From: Myxococcales bacterium
GTDB taxonomy: Bacteria; Myxococcota; Polyangia; Fen-1088
Direction of reading: 5' to 3'
Length of the DNA stretch: 7,154 nt
Assembly (NCBI GenBank): GCA_003157315.1
Contig: PMJE01000457.1
Span: 215 to 7,368, forward strand
This document shows positions 1 through 6,232 of the stretch, piece by piece; position 1 is the stretch's first letter; each line of letters opens with the position of its first letter. The notes beneath the pieces were generated by a model that saw only the letters and a program-made list of their open reading frames with translations, was not told the DNA's origin and did not search any database. The position numbers and the translations under genes are program-made.

Positions 1-1155
1 GTTTTCGAAGTAGATCTTGCGCAGAATGGCCTCGGGCAGACCCACGCCGTCAATCTTCCAGCGCCCCTGAATAGGCGTGGGACTTTCGAACTGCTTGTCG
101 CGCGTCTCGAAGTAGCGCCAGGTCGAGGTGAAGTAGCGCGCCTCATCCTCCAAGGTGGGCGGGTTGGCGCCGTTCGAGCCGTACATCATGCCGTCCTGCT
201 CGGCCGCCACCCCCAGATCGGTGCCAAACAGGATACGGTCCTGGTACTTCTCATAGAAGAGTCGCATCTTGGCCGCGTCCTGCCGACCGATCTCGGGCAC
301 GCGCGCAGCGGTGTCGATGTACAGGTTGGGGTACTTGTCGAGCATCTGCGCCACGTGATCCGGATCCTCGGGGTCGTTGCCGAAGTGGACCCCGATGAAG
401 GTGGTCTTGGGGTGGCGGGCCACCCGCCGCTCGAAGGCGGCGTACAGCTCTTCCCACGACGGCACCGGCTGGCCGCGGAAAGACCATTCGGGGTGCGCCT
501 GCAACTCGTCCCAGCGCTCGTTCTTTGCGTCGGCGGGCAACCAGAAGGCCTTGGGATCGCCGGTGTGTATCGCCACCGGCATGCCCAGCTCGCCCGCCTT
601 TTCGAACAAGGGATCCAGCCCCGGGTCGTCCACCGGCAGCACGCGCTTGCCGTCGGGCGTGGGATAGCCGAGGCCCAGGCCCTTGGGGATCTTGAGTCCG
701 ATGGCACCGAGCTGCTTGGACAATGCCAGCTCCTCGGCCATGACGTTGCCGTAGTCGGCCCGGATCCCCGCATTGGCCATGCGCAACGCCTTCATGAAGC
801 CAGCGTTGGCAAACACGGCGATACGACCGCCGGAAGCGCGGGCCGCGGCCAGCTGGGTTTCCAGCCCGTGGTGCGGCGGGCCCGGGCTCATGCCCGACAG
901 GTTCACCATGCCGACAATGCCCCAGGTTTCCATGATCTGCAGGGCACGCTCGACACCATCCGGACTGATGTGGGTGTGCGAGTCGATGCGCGCGAAGCGT
1001 GCGACGGCCCGAGTTTTCGGTGCTGTCGCGGATTGCTTCCTGCCACCCCAACTGTGGCCCACGATCCCCGCCACCCCCAGACCGCCCAACGCGAGCAACA
1101 AGAGCACCAAGCCCGCAAGACCCCACACCGACCTCCGGGAACCAGTTGCACTCAC
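1..1155 (-). CDS. Amidohydrolase (Amidohydro_2 type TIM-barrel metal hydrolase), membrane-anchored or exported; C-terminus cut by window edge
   Basis: The minus strand reads open from a GTG at 1155 to base 1, giving 385 codons with no stop. Residues 10-33 form one hydrophobic stretch after a short basic N-terminus (RR at 7-8), so the enzyme is a membrane-anchored or exported protein. The rest matches an Amidohydro_2 TIM barrel. IDSHTH carries the H60-x-H62 metal pair, LKIPKG has K155, AIHTGDP has H197, GVHFGND has H257 and FGTDLG has D313, so the full metal-ligand set of the superfamily is present. The sequence ends at LRKIYFEN, close to the usual family C-terminus, so only a short tail is missing. 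GTG is chosen because it lies 7 nt after the upstream stop and has an AGGT Shine-Dalgarno 5 nt before it. Known relatives hydrolyse or decarboxylate small molecules; the substrate here cannot be read from sequence. It is probably co-transcribed with the PilZ-PEGA gene. Confidence 0.9.
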   Translation of the reverse strand, partial: MSATGSRRSVWGLAGLVLLLLALGGLGVAGIVGHSWGGRKQSATAPKTRAVARFARIDSHTHISPDGVERALQIMETWGIVGMVNLSGMSPGPPHHGLETQLAAARASGGRIAVFANAGFMKALRMANAGIRADYGNVMAEELALSKQLGAIGLKIPKGLGLGYPTPDGKRVLPVDDPGLDPLFEKAGELGMPVAIHTGDPKAFWLPADAKNERWDELQAHPEWSFRGQPVPSWEELYAAFERRVARHPKTTFIGVHFGNDPEDPDHVAQMLDKYPNLYIDTAARVPEIGRQDAAKMRLFYEKYQDRILFGTDLGVAAEQDGMMYGSNGANPPTLEDEARYFTSTWRYFETRDKQFESPTPIQGRWKIDGVGLPEAILRKIYFEN

Positions 1156-1160
1156 GGCAT

Positions 1161-1164
1161 ACCT
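1161..1164 (-). promoter_or_regulatory. Ribosome binding site of the amidohydrolase, overlapping the upstream stop codon
   Basis: AGGT on the minus strand lies 5 nt before the GTG at 1155. Its A and first G are the last two bases of the TAG stop of the PilZ-PEGA gene. This arrangement favours translational coupling and decides the GTG start over the nearby ATG at 1160, which is followed after one codon by TGA. Confidence 0.5.
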
Positions 1165-3043
1165 ACGGCTGCTTTGGCTGCTCCGGCACGGGTGCGGGCT
1201 GCGCTGCCGGCACAGCCGAAGGCGCATCGGCTTGGACTTTGATCCTCTTCAACTTGGCAACCAGTTTCATAGTTTCGGTGTTGCCGTCTTTCACCCAGGC
1301 GTCTCCCGGGGTGACGACGTGCTCATACGGCTCGTACCCGAGCCTGCGAACCGTCACCTTGTGGGACTTGTCGGCGTCCAAAATGCGCCGCTGGAAAGGC
1401 GTTTCTCCCATGGGCTCGTCGTCGATTAGAATCTCCCCAGCAACCGGCAGGGATCGCACCTTGAGAAGATACACGATTTCCTCCTGCCCGGCAGGAGCTG
1501 GCAGGCCAGGCTTGCTCGCCGTCTTCTTGGCTAATCCGGCCGCCTGGCCTGGGTGCTTGCCAGGCGCGGTGCTCTCCTCGGGCTTTGCCGCCCCAACCGC
1601 CTTGGGGCTGGTTTCGGCTGACGCCGCCAGCGGTTTTGGCGCCGGAACTTTTTCCGCGGGCTTGACCGGCTCGGCTGGCGCCGCCGGCGCTGCCACCCGA
1701 GCGGCTGGCTGGACGGGCTCGCGCACTTGGGGCACCGCAGGCGGAGGCACCGGCGCGGGCTCGGGCGCGGGTACGGCCGGGCTTGGACTGGACACAGGCG
1801 CCACCCGGGTCTGCCACGGATTGGCCTTCAAGAGATAGACTCCAGCAAAAGCCAGCCCTGCTGCCACGATGCCAACCACGACCAATTTCTTGCTCTGCCC
1901 TGCTGGTTTCTCGGCCTCGTGCTCGGGGATGTCCTGCGCGAAGGGCTCTGCATCCTGGAACACCGGACGCTGAGACTCGGCTGCGGCAGGCGCTGGTGCC
2001 CCGACCGAGGCTGCATCTGGCGGAGCCGACATTTCTTCGGTGTGCTCTGCCGAGGTTTCCAACGTAGCCGCGCCGACACCATCCGGCATGTCCATGGCCT
2101 GGTCGAGCCAGCTCTGTCCCGTCGCGAGCTTGACCGCGCCGGAGCTGGTGCGACCAGCAGTCGCGCCCGTCGCTGGCGCCGACGTCGGGGGAAGATCGGC
2201 AGCCGGCGCGGGCTCGACTTTGCCGATCGGAGGGAGGTCAAAAGGCTGCCGCGCCAGTTTGTCGCGCATGCCCTTGGCCTGGCCCGAATCCGCCGGGACT
2301 GCTTGCGCCCCGTGCGAAGGGACTGCCTCGCTGGCATCCTCGCTGACGTCGATGGGCTCGGACCACGACGAATCGGCAGCGGCCAGCTTCTGTGAATCGG
2401 TCTCCATGTTGTCGAGCGGTGCCGCCGGCGCAGACTCCTGCCGGGCGCCCGCTCTTGCTCCACGCGCGCTGTCCGAAAAATCACGGTAGAAACTCGGCGG
2501 CTTGTCAGCGATCTCGGTCTTGCCAGCCGCGCTGAACTCATCGAATGGGTCAGACGTTTCTCGACGAGAAGGCTGCGCAGCCACGGGCGGTGCTGGTGCC
2601 GGGCGGGGCACGGTGGGCGGAGGCGTTGCGGGTCTGGCCACGGGTCGTGCCGCCGGCGCAACAGGAGAACTTGGGGGAGGCGTGCCGGACGGCCGATCCG
2701 CCCGACCGGCCTTGGCAGCCAATATCTGCTGGTGAATCGGCTGGCTCTCAGGTGCAAGCTGATCAAAGCGCAGACCCATGCCTGGGATGCTGCCAACGCG
2801 CGACTGATCCGGCTCGCGCACCCACACCACTGTGCCCAGCCCGGCAAGCAGCGGGCTGCCATCGGCCAAGCTGAAGTCGAAGCGCAGCAGCGACCCGACG
2901 GCCAGCGGCTGCTTGGTTCGGACAAAGATGCCGCCTGCGCTTACGTCCGCGCCGTAGCGCGCGACGAATTCGTTGAGGTTCGCACTCTTGAACTTGATCC
3001 GGAGTGTGATCGCGTTGCCTTCAGGGCTTGACGGCTCGTCCAT
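1163..3043 (-). CDS. PilZ-like (TIGR02266-type) / transmembrane / PEGA domain protein
   Basis: A 626-residue protein with three parts. Residues 10-110 look like a PilZ-like domain of the TIGR02266 kind: the D33-V-S35-A-G-G38 motif (DxSxxG) is followed by IFVRT and a beta-rich GLGTVVWV segment. The usual RxxxR is only R15-IKF-K19. Residues 111-384 are a Pro/Ala/Ser-rich, probably disordered linker. Residues 387-405 form a single membrane helix preceded by two lysines, so the N-terminus should be cytoplasmic. Residues 410-520 are a Pro/Ala-rich spacer able to cross periplasm or wall. Residues 524-602 resemble a PEGA domain (P533-VAG, then GETP at 546-549), followed by a short Pro-rich tail. The inferred role is passing a cytoplasmic, possibly c-di-GMP, signal to an envelope partner. 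ATG is preceded by AGGGAA seven C's upstream. The family assignment is firm at both ends; the function is not known. Confidence 0.85.
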   Translation of the reverse strand: MDEPSSPEGNAITLRIKFKSANLNEFVARYGADVSAGGIFVRTKQPLAVGSLLRFDFSLADGSPLLAGLGTVVWVREPDQSRVGSIPGMGLRFDQLAPESQPIHQQILAAKAGRADRPSGTPPPSSPVAPAARPVARPATPPPTVPRPAPAPPVAAQPSRRETSDPFDEFSAAGKTEIADKPPSFYRDFSDSARGARAGARQESAPAAPLDNMETDSQKLAAADSSWSEPIDVSEDASEAVPSHGAQAVPADSGQAKGMRDKLARQPFDLPPIGKVEPAPAADLPPTSAPATGATAGRTSSGAVKLATGQSWLDQAMDMPDGVGAATLETSAEHTEEMSAPPDAASVGAPAPAAAESQRPVFQDAEPFAQDIPEHEAEKPAGQSKKLVVVGIVAAGLAFAGVYLLKANPWQTRVAPVSSPSPAVPAPEPAPVPPPAVPQVREPVQPAARVAAPAAPAEPVKPAEKVPAPKPLAASAETSPKAVGAAKPEESTAPGKHPGQAAGLAKKTASKPGLPAPAGQEEIVYLLKVRSLPVAGEILIDDEPMGETPFQRRILDADKSHKVTVRRLGYEPYEHVVTPGDAWVKDGNTETMKLVAKLKRIKVQADAPSAVPAAQPAPVPEQPKQP

Positions 3044-3050
3044 GGGGGGG

Positions 3051-3056
3051 TTCCCT
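3051..3056 (-). promoter_or_regulatory. Ribosome binding site of the PilZ-PEGA gene, followed by a C7 tract
   Basis: AGGGAA on the minus strand is separated from the ATG at 3043 by exactly seven C residues (G's at 3044-3050 on the plus strand). The spacing is near optimal, which supports this start. The homopolymer sits where a length change would alter Shine-Dalgarno spacing. Confidence 0.5.
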
Positions 3057-3073
3057 AGTCGGGAATGGCTCTG

Positions 3074-3102
3074 AGGTTACGACGGCGGTGAGTTTCCTTC
3101 AA
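3074..3102 (-). promoter_or_regulatory. Candidate sigma-70-like promoter for the PilZ-PEGA / amidohydrolase operon
   Basis: Reading the minus strand, TTGAAG (3102-3097; 4 of 6 to consensus) is followed after 17 nt by TAACCT (3079-3074; 3 of 6). It lies in the most AT-rich stretch of this intergenic area. Transcription would start near 3066, leaving a leader of about 23 nt that contains the AGGGAA binding site. The match is modest and by eye. Confidence 0.35.
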
Positions 3103-4836
3103 TTATTGATTGGTTGCCCGCTTGTCCGGCGCGGCGTACAGCCCCTGCTCGGCATGGGGCTGCTGGTCGCGATTAGCTCGACAAGCGTCGCTGAAACTCT
3201 TCACGCCGTCCAGGGCATGGTTGCTTCCGATTCCCGCTTGGCCTCGCAAGCGGGCGTGAAAGTGCTAGCCGCCGGCGGAAATGCGGCCGATGCAGCCTGT
3301 GCCACCGCCATGGCGCTTGGCGTCGTGAATCCATTCGCATCTGGTCTGGGTGGCGGCGGTTTCGCCCTCATCTATTCGGCCAAGACCGGCAAGGTCCAGG
3401 CGCTTGACTTTCGCGAAACCGCACCCGCGGCCCTGCGTCCCGATCTCTACTTGCGGGAAGGCAAGATCGATCGAGCCCTGTCGGTTCGCGGCGGTCTGGC
3501 CGTGGGCGTGCCCGGCGAGCCGGCTGGACTAGCCGAACTGGTGCGCCGGTGGGGTAAACGGTCCTTTGCGAGTTGCCTTGCGCCGGCCGAGGCCCTGGCG
3601 CGCGGGTTTCCGGCGTCGACCTGGTTGGTCGAGCATGTGGCCAGTGAACTCGCACAAGATCCGTCGGAGGCTGCCAGCTTTCTTTCCCGCGTGCTGGCGC
3701 GCAAGCCAGACAGCTTGACTGATCTGCGCGCCGGTGATCTGGTCCGGCGACCCGAGTTGGCCAAGACCCTCGGCCGTCTGCGCCGCGCAGGAGCCGCAGA
3801 CTTCTATCGAGGCGAAGTAGCCAACGCAATCGTCACCGCCGTGCAGGGCGCGGGCGGCGTGCTCGACCGCAAGGATCTGGCCGGCTATGCCCCGGTCGAG
3901 CGAACGCCGCTTGCCACCACCTTCCGCGGCCGGCGCATCTTCGCCCTGCCGCCACCGTCGGCTGGCGGAGTGGTCATGTTCGAGGTGCTCGGGATTCTCA
4001 GCGAGCGCCTCAAGACCTGGGATCCGGCCGGAGCCGGGCCGCAGGACCCGAATTTCCTGCACCTGCTGGTCGAGGCGCTCAAGCATGGCTTCGCCGACCG
4101 CAGCCGCCTGCTCGGCGATCCCGGGTTCGTCAGCGTGCCCTTGTCGCACCTGCTCGATGCTTCCTACCATCGCGAACTGCAGGCACGGATTCGGCCCGAC
4201 GGGATCCTGGCCCCTGAACGGTACGGAACCGCCGAGCCGGCGACGGCAGCCCCAGCCCGCGACGCGGGAACCGCCCACATATCGGTGGTGGACCGCGAGG
4301 GGAATGCCGTCGCGCTGAGCAGCACCATCAACCTGGAATTCGGGGCGCATTTGCTGGCCGACCGCACCGGCGTCCTGCTCAACGACGAAATGGACGATTT
4401 CTCGCTGGCGCCCGGCGTGCCCGACGCATTCGGTCTGGTGGCAGGCGGCGGCAACCGGCTCGCGCCGGGCAAGCGACCGCTGTCTTCCATGTCGCCCACC
4501 ATCGTGGTGGGTGATGACGGCGTCGAGATGGTGTTGGGCGCGGCCGGCGGCCCGACGATCATCTCAAGTACGATTCAGGTCATGATCGATGCGCTGCTCT
4601 TCGGCATGGACCCAGAAGCCGCCCAAGCCGCGCCTCGCCTCCATCACCAGTGGAGCCCCGATGTGCTCCAGTACGAGCCTGGGTTGCCCGCGTCCGTCGT
4701 CGGATCCTTGCGTGGCAAGGGTCATCACCTGGAAGCCCGCGACAAGATCGGCAAGGTCAATGTCGTGATTCGCAGCAAGTCGGGCCTGGCAGGCGCGGGA
4801 GATCCCCGATCTGGCAGCTCACCGGCAGGATACTGA
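3088..4836 (+). CDS. ggt: Gamma-glutamyltranspeptidase (glutathione hydrolase), exported
   Basis: An N-terminal nucleophile hydrolase that cleaves or transfers the gamma-glutamyl group of glutathione and similar peptides, normally in the periplasm or outside the cell. The precursor self-cleaves before a catalytic Thr. From the GTG at 3088 it has 582 residues, the usual length. Residues 1-35 look like a signal peptide (RR at 14-15, hydrophobic core, SVA at 33-35). R109 in DFRETAP fits the glutamate-binding Arg. T395 in GTAHISVVD is the expected nucleophile and cleavage site. NDEMDDFS, S466-S467 in PLSSMSPT and G487-G488 in GAAGGPT match the substrate pocket and oxyanion region. The frame is open back to a TTG at 3028, but that would overlap the divergent gene. 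TTG 3106 is an alternative start that leaves a compact signal peptide. It is divergent from the PilZ-PEGA gene and 55 nt upstream of the dehydrogenase. Confidence 0.92.
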   Translation: MSFLQLLIGCPLVRRGVQPLLGMGLLVAISSTSVAETLHAVQGMVASDSRLASQAGVKVLAAGGNAADAACATAMALGVVNPFASGLGGGGFALIYSAKTGKVQALDFRETAPAALRPDLYLREGKIDRALSVRGGLAVGVPGEPAGLAELVRRWGKRSFASCLAPAEALARGFPASTWLVEHVASELAQDPSEAASFLSRVLARKPDSLTDLRAGDLVRRPELAKTLGRLRRAGAADFYRGEVANAIVTAVQGAGGVLDRKDLAGYAPVERTPLATTFRGRRIFALPPPSAGGVVMFEVLGILSERLKTWDPAGAGPQDPNFLHLLVEALKHGFADRSRLLGDPGFVSVPLSHLLDASYHRELQARIRPDGILAPERYGTAEPATAAPARDAGTAHISVVDREGNAVALSSTINLEFGAHLLADRTGVLLNDEMDDFSLAPGVPDAFGLVAGGGNRLAPGKRPLSSMSPTIVVGDDGVEMVLGAAGGPTIISSTIQVMIDALLFGMDPEAAQAAPRLHHQWSPDVLQYEPGLPASVVGSLRGKGHHLEARDKIGKVNVVIRSKSGLAGAGDPRSGSSPAGY

Positions 4837-4840
4837 AAGG

Positions 4841-4849
4841 TGCTATTCT
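4841..4849 (+). promoter_or_regulatory. Candidate extended -10 promoter for the dehydrogenase
   Basis: TGCTATTCT in the 55-nt gap after ggt fits an extended -10 element (TG, one base, then TATTCT with 4 of 6 matches). No good -35 is visible 16-18 nt upstream, which is typical of extended -10 promoters. A start near 4856 would give a leader of about 36 nt carrying the strong ribosome binding site. Confidence 0.4.
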
Positions 4850-4876
4850 CGCGAAGCCAGAACGAAATCCGAATGA

Positions 4877-4883
4877 AGAGGAG
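4877..4883 (+). promoter_or_regulatory. Strong ribosome binding site of the dehydrogenase
   Basis: AGAGGAG lies 8 nt before the ATG at 4892. It is one of the two clearest Shine-Dalgarno sequences in the window, fixes the start and suggests efficient translation. Confidence 0.75.
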
Positions 4884-4891
4884 AAACTGCT

Positions 4892-5692
4892 ATGTCGATC
4901 GAATTGTTTAGTCTCAAGGGCAAGGTCGCGCTGGTCACCGGCGGAACCCACGGCATTGGCATGGCCATCGCCAAGGGTCTGGCCCAGGCGGGCGCCAAGA
5001 TCTGCGTGAACGACATCTTTGCCGACAAGCTGGAAGCCGCCAAGAAGGAATACAAGAAGAATGGCATCGACGCCTACACCCTGGTCTTCGACGTCACCAA
5101 GGAAGAAGACGTTGATCGCGGCATCAGCCAGATCGAAAAGGACGTCGGTCCGATCGACATCCTGGTGAACAACGCAGGAATCATCAAGCGCATCCCCATC
5201 CTCGACATGAAGGTCCAAGAATACAGGGACGTGATCGAGATCGACCTGGTCGCGCCCTTCATCATCTCGCGCCGGGTAGCCCCGTCCATGATCAAGCGCC
5301 GGGCCGGCAAGATCATCAATATGTGCTCAATGATGAGCGTGTACGGCCGCAACTCAGTCAGCGCCTATGCCTCGGCCAAGGGCGGCTTGAAACTGCTCAC
5401 CCAGAACATGTGCTGCGAATGGGCCAAGTACAACATCCAGATCAACGGTATTGGGCCGGGATACATCGCCACCACCCAGACCGAAGCGATTCGTGTCAAC
5501 GGTCATCCCTTCAACAATCTGGTCATGACGCGCACCCCGGCCGGCCGCTGGGGCGAGCCTGAGGATCTGGTGGGAGCGGCGCTGCTGCTCGCCTCCAAGG
5601 CCGGCGACTACATCAACGGCCAGGTGGTGTACGTGGACGGCGGGATCCTCGCCAATTTCGGCTACGTGGCAGGCGAGAACGACGTGAAATAG
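4892..5692 (+). CDS. Short-chain dehydrogenase/reductase, gluconate 5-dehydrogenase-like
   Basis: A classical SDR of 266 residues, a normal length, probably cytosolic and tetrameric. It shows the TGGTHGIG cofactor loop (16-23), D41 after beta-2 (favouring NAD over NADP), NNAG (93-96), catalytic S146, Y159 and K163 with the YxxxK pattern, GPGYIAT, and the C-terminal YVDGGI. The segments CSMMS, INGIGPGYIAT, HPF and TPAGRWGEPEDL resemble the gluconate 5-dehydrogenase group known from Bacteroidota and others, which interconverts 5-keto-D-gluconate and D-gluconate. A 2-deoxy-D-gluconate 3-dehydrogenase (KduD-type) role is also possible. The position usually held by a structural Asn is D118 (IEIDLVAPF). 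Lysine is about 7.5 percent of residues against about 2.7 percent in Ggt, unlike its neighbours. No sugar-acid kinase, dehydratase or transporter lies nearby, so the substrate is uncertain. Confidence 0.9.
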   Translation: MSIELFSLKGKVALVTGGTHGIGMAIAKGLAQAGAKICVNDIFADKLEAAKKEYKKNGIDAYTLVFDVTKEEDVDRGISQIEKDVGPIDILVNNAGIIKRIPILDMKVQEYRDVIEIDLVAPFIISRRVAPSMIKRRAGKIINMCSMMSVYGRNSVSAYASAKGGLKLLTQNMCCEWAKYNIQINGIGPGYIATTQTEAIRVNGHPFNNLVMTRTPAGRWGEPEDLVGAALLLASKAGDYINGQVVYVDGGILANFGYVAGENDVK

Positions 5693-5708
5693 ATTCCTCC
5701 GGATCGCG

Positions 5709-5738
5709 TTGACGGCCCATGGGCTGGGGTTGTAGGGT
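5709..5738 (+). promoter_or_regulatory. Candidate promoter for bactofilin and the atp genes, with an internal palindrome
   Basis: TTGACG (5709-5714, 5 of 6 to consensus) is followed after 18 nt by TAGGGT (5733-5738, 3 of 6). The spacer holds the perfect 10-bp palindrome GCCCATGGGC (5715-5724). A start near 5745 would leave only about 5 nt before the ATG at 5750, which fits the lack of a good Shine-Dalgarno there. Confidence 0.35.
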
Positions 5739-5749
5739 TCCCGGCAGTC

Positions 5750-6211
5750 ATGGCTACGATCCCCCCAACGCCCACGACTGGCGAGGCCAGCGCCAACCCG
5801 CAAGTCACCACCCTGCTTGGCAAAGGAAGCGAATTCGAGGGCAAGCTATCCTTCGAAGGCACCGTCCGCGTGGACGGTAAGCTGTCCGGTGAGGTCTTCA
5901 CCGAGGACGTGCTCATCGTCGGCGAGGGCGCCGAGGTCAACGCCGAGGTATCGGTCGGCTCCATCGTGATCCAGGGCACCGTGCGCGGAAACATCGTGGC
6001 CAAGCGCGGCGTCGAGATTCACACCCCGGGCCGCGTGCGTGGCAACATCAACACTCCGTCGCTTTTCGTCGAAAAAGGAGTCCTGTTCGACGGCCAATGC
6101 CAAATGGAGCCAGGCGGCTCTGCGCCCGAGCCGGCATCGCATCGGCCGGCGGGCGGCAAGGCCAGCAAGGGTGGCGGCGGCAGCGCCCCACCCCCACCTT
6201 CAACCGGCTAG
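5750..6211 (+). CDS. Bactofilin (polymer-forming cytoskeletal protein)
   Basis: A 153-residue bactofilin (PF04519, formerly DUF583). Bactofilins form a short right-handed beta-helix that polymerises without nucleotides, often on the inner membrane, and scaffold cell shape, wall enzymes or chromosome-partition proteins. Residues about 20-118 show the expected short beta-rungs with turn glycines: FEGTVRVDGKLSGEV, VGEGAEVNAEV, IQGTVRGNI and GRVRGNI. The N-terminal tail (1-19) is Pro/Thr-rich. The C-terminal tail (120-153) is Gly/Pro/Lys-rich and probably disordered, as is usual for the family. The ATG lacks a close Shine-Dalgarno (AGGG is 12 nt away). It is followed by the ATP synthase b-type genes after 21 nt, a linkage I recall from deltaproteobacterial atp loci, where parA and parB often come first; here a dehydrogenase precedes it instead. 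Confidence 0.93.
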   Translation: MATIPPTPTTGEASANPQVTTLLGKGSEFEGKLSFEGTVRVDGKLSGEVFTEDVLIVGEGAEVNAEVSVGSIVIQGTVRGNIVAKRGVEIHTPGRVRGNINTPSLFVEKGVLFDGQCQMEPGGSAPEPASHRPAGGKASKGGGGSAPPPPSTG

Positions 6212-6218
6212 CAGCCGG
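6204..6218 (+). other. Inverted repeat (hairpin) over the bactofilin stop codon
   Basis: CCGGCT (6204-6209), loop AGC, AGCCGG (6213-6218): a perfect 6-bp, GC-rich stem with a 3-nt loop that includes the TAG stop (6209-6211). No T-run follows, so it is not a standard intrinsic terminator. It could stabilise or separate messages or affect coupling to the next gene. Confidence 0.4.
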
Positions 6219-6232
6219 GGCTCGTAGCAACC

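Noticed and set aside
251..1126. 291-codon minus-strand open frame overlapping the amidohydrolase
   Set aside because: Off-frame; the correct frame starts at GTG 1155 and gives the HxH, H197, H257 and D313 motifs.
1152..1160. Two-codon ORF ATG-CCG-TGA overlapping the amidohydrolase GTG
   Set aside because: The Shine-Dalgarno AGGT directly abuts this ATG, leaving no spacing for initiation; most likely chance.
355..1242. 295-codon open frame on the plus strand opposite the amidohydrolase
   Set aside because: Antisense to a gene with a full metal-ligand set; the translation shows no recognisable family and crosses a gene boundary.
1500..1800. Low-complexity Pro/Ala-coding stretch as a DNA repeat or CRISPR-like array
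   Set aside because: No regular repeat unit or spacer; it is explained by the Pro/Ala-rich periplasmic linker.
1828..2925. 365-codon open frame on the minus strand in another frame of the PilZ-PEGA gene
   Set aside because: Arg/Ser-rich translation with no domain; it is a GC-driven shadow of a gene with clear domains at both ends.
3028..3087. Extension of ggt upstream to TTG 3028
   Set aside because: It would overlap the start of the divergent PilZ-PEGA gene and place 20 non-signal residues before the signal peptide.
3529..4350. 273-codon open frame opposite ggt
   Set aside because: No motifs, and it lies entirely within a well-supported ggt.
4800..4812. AGATC-CCC-GATCT inverted repeat near the end of ggt as a terminator
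   Set aside because: The 5-bp stem is weak, lies inside the coding sequence and has no T-run after it.
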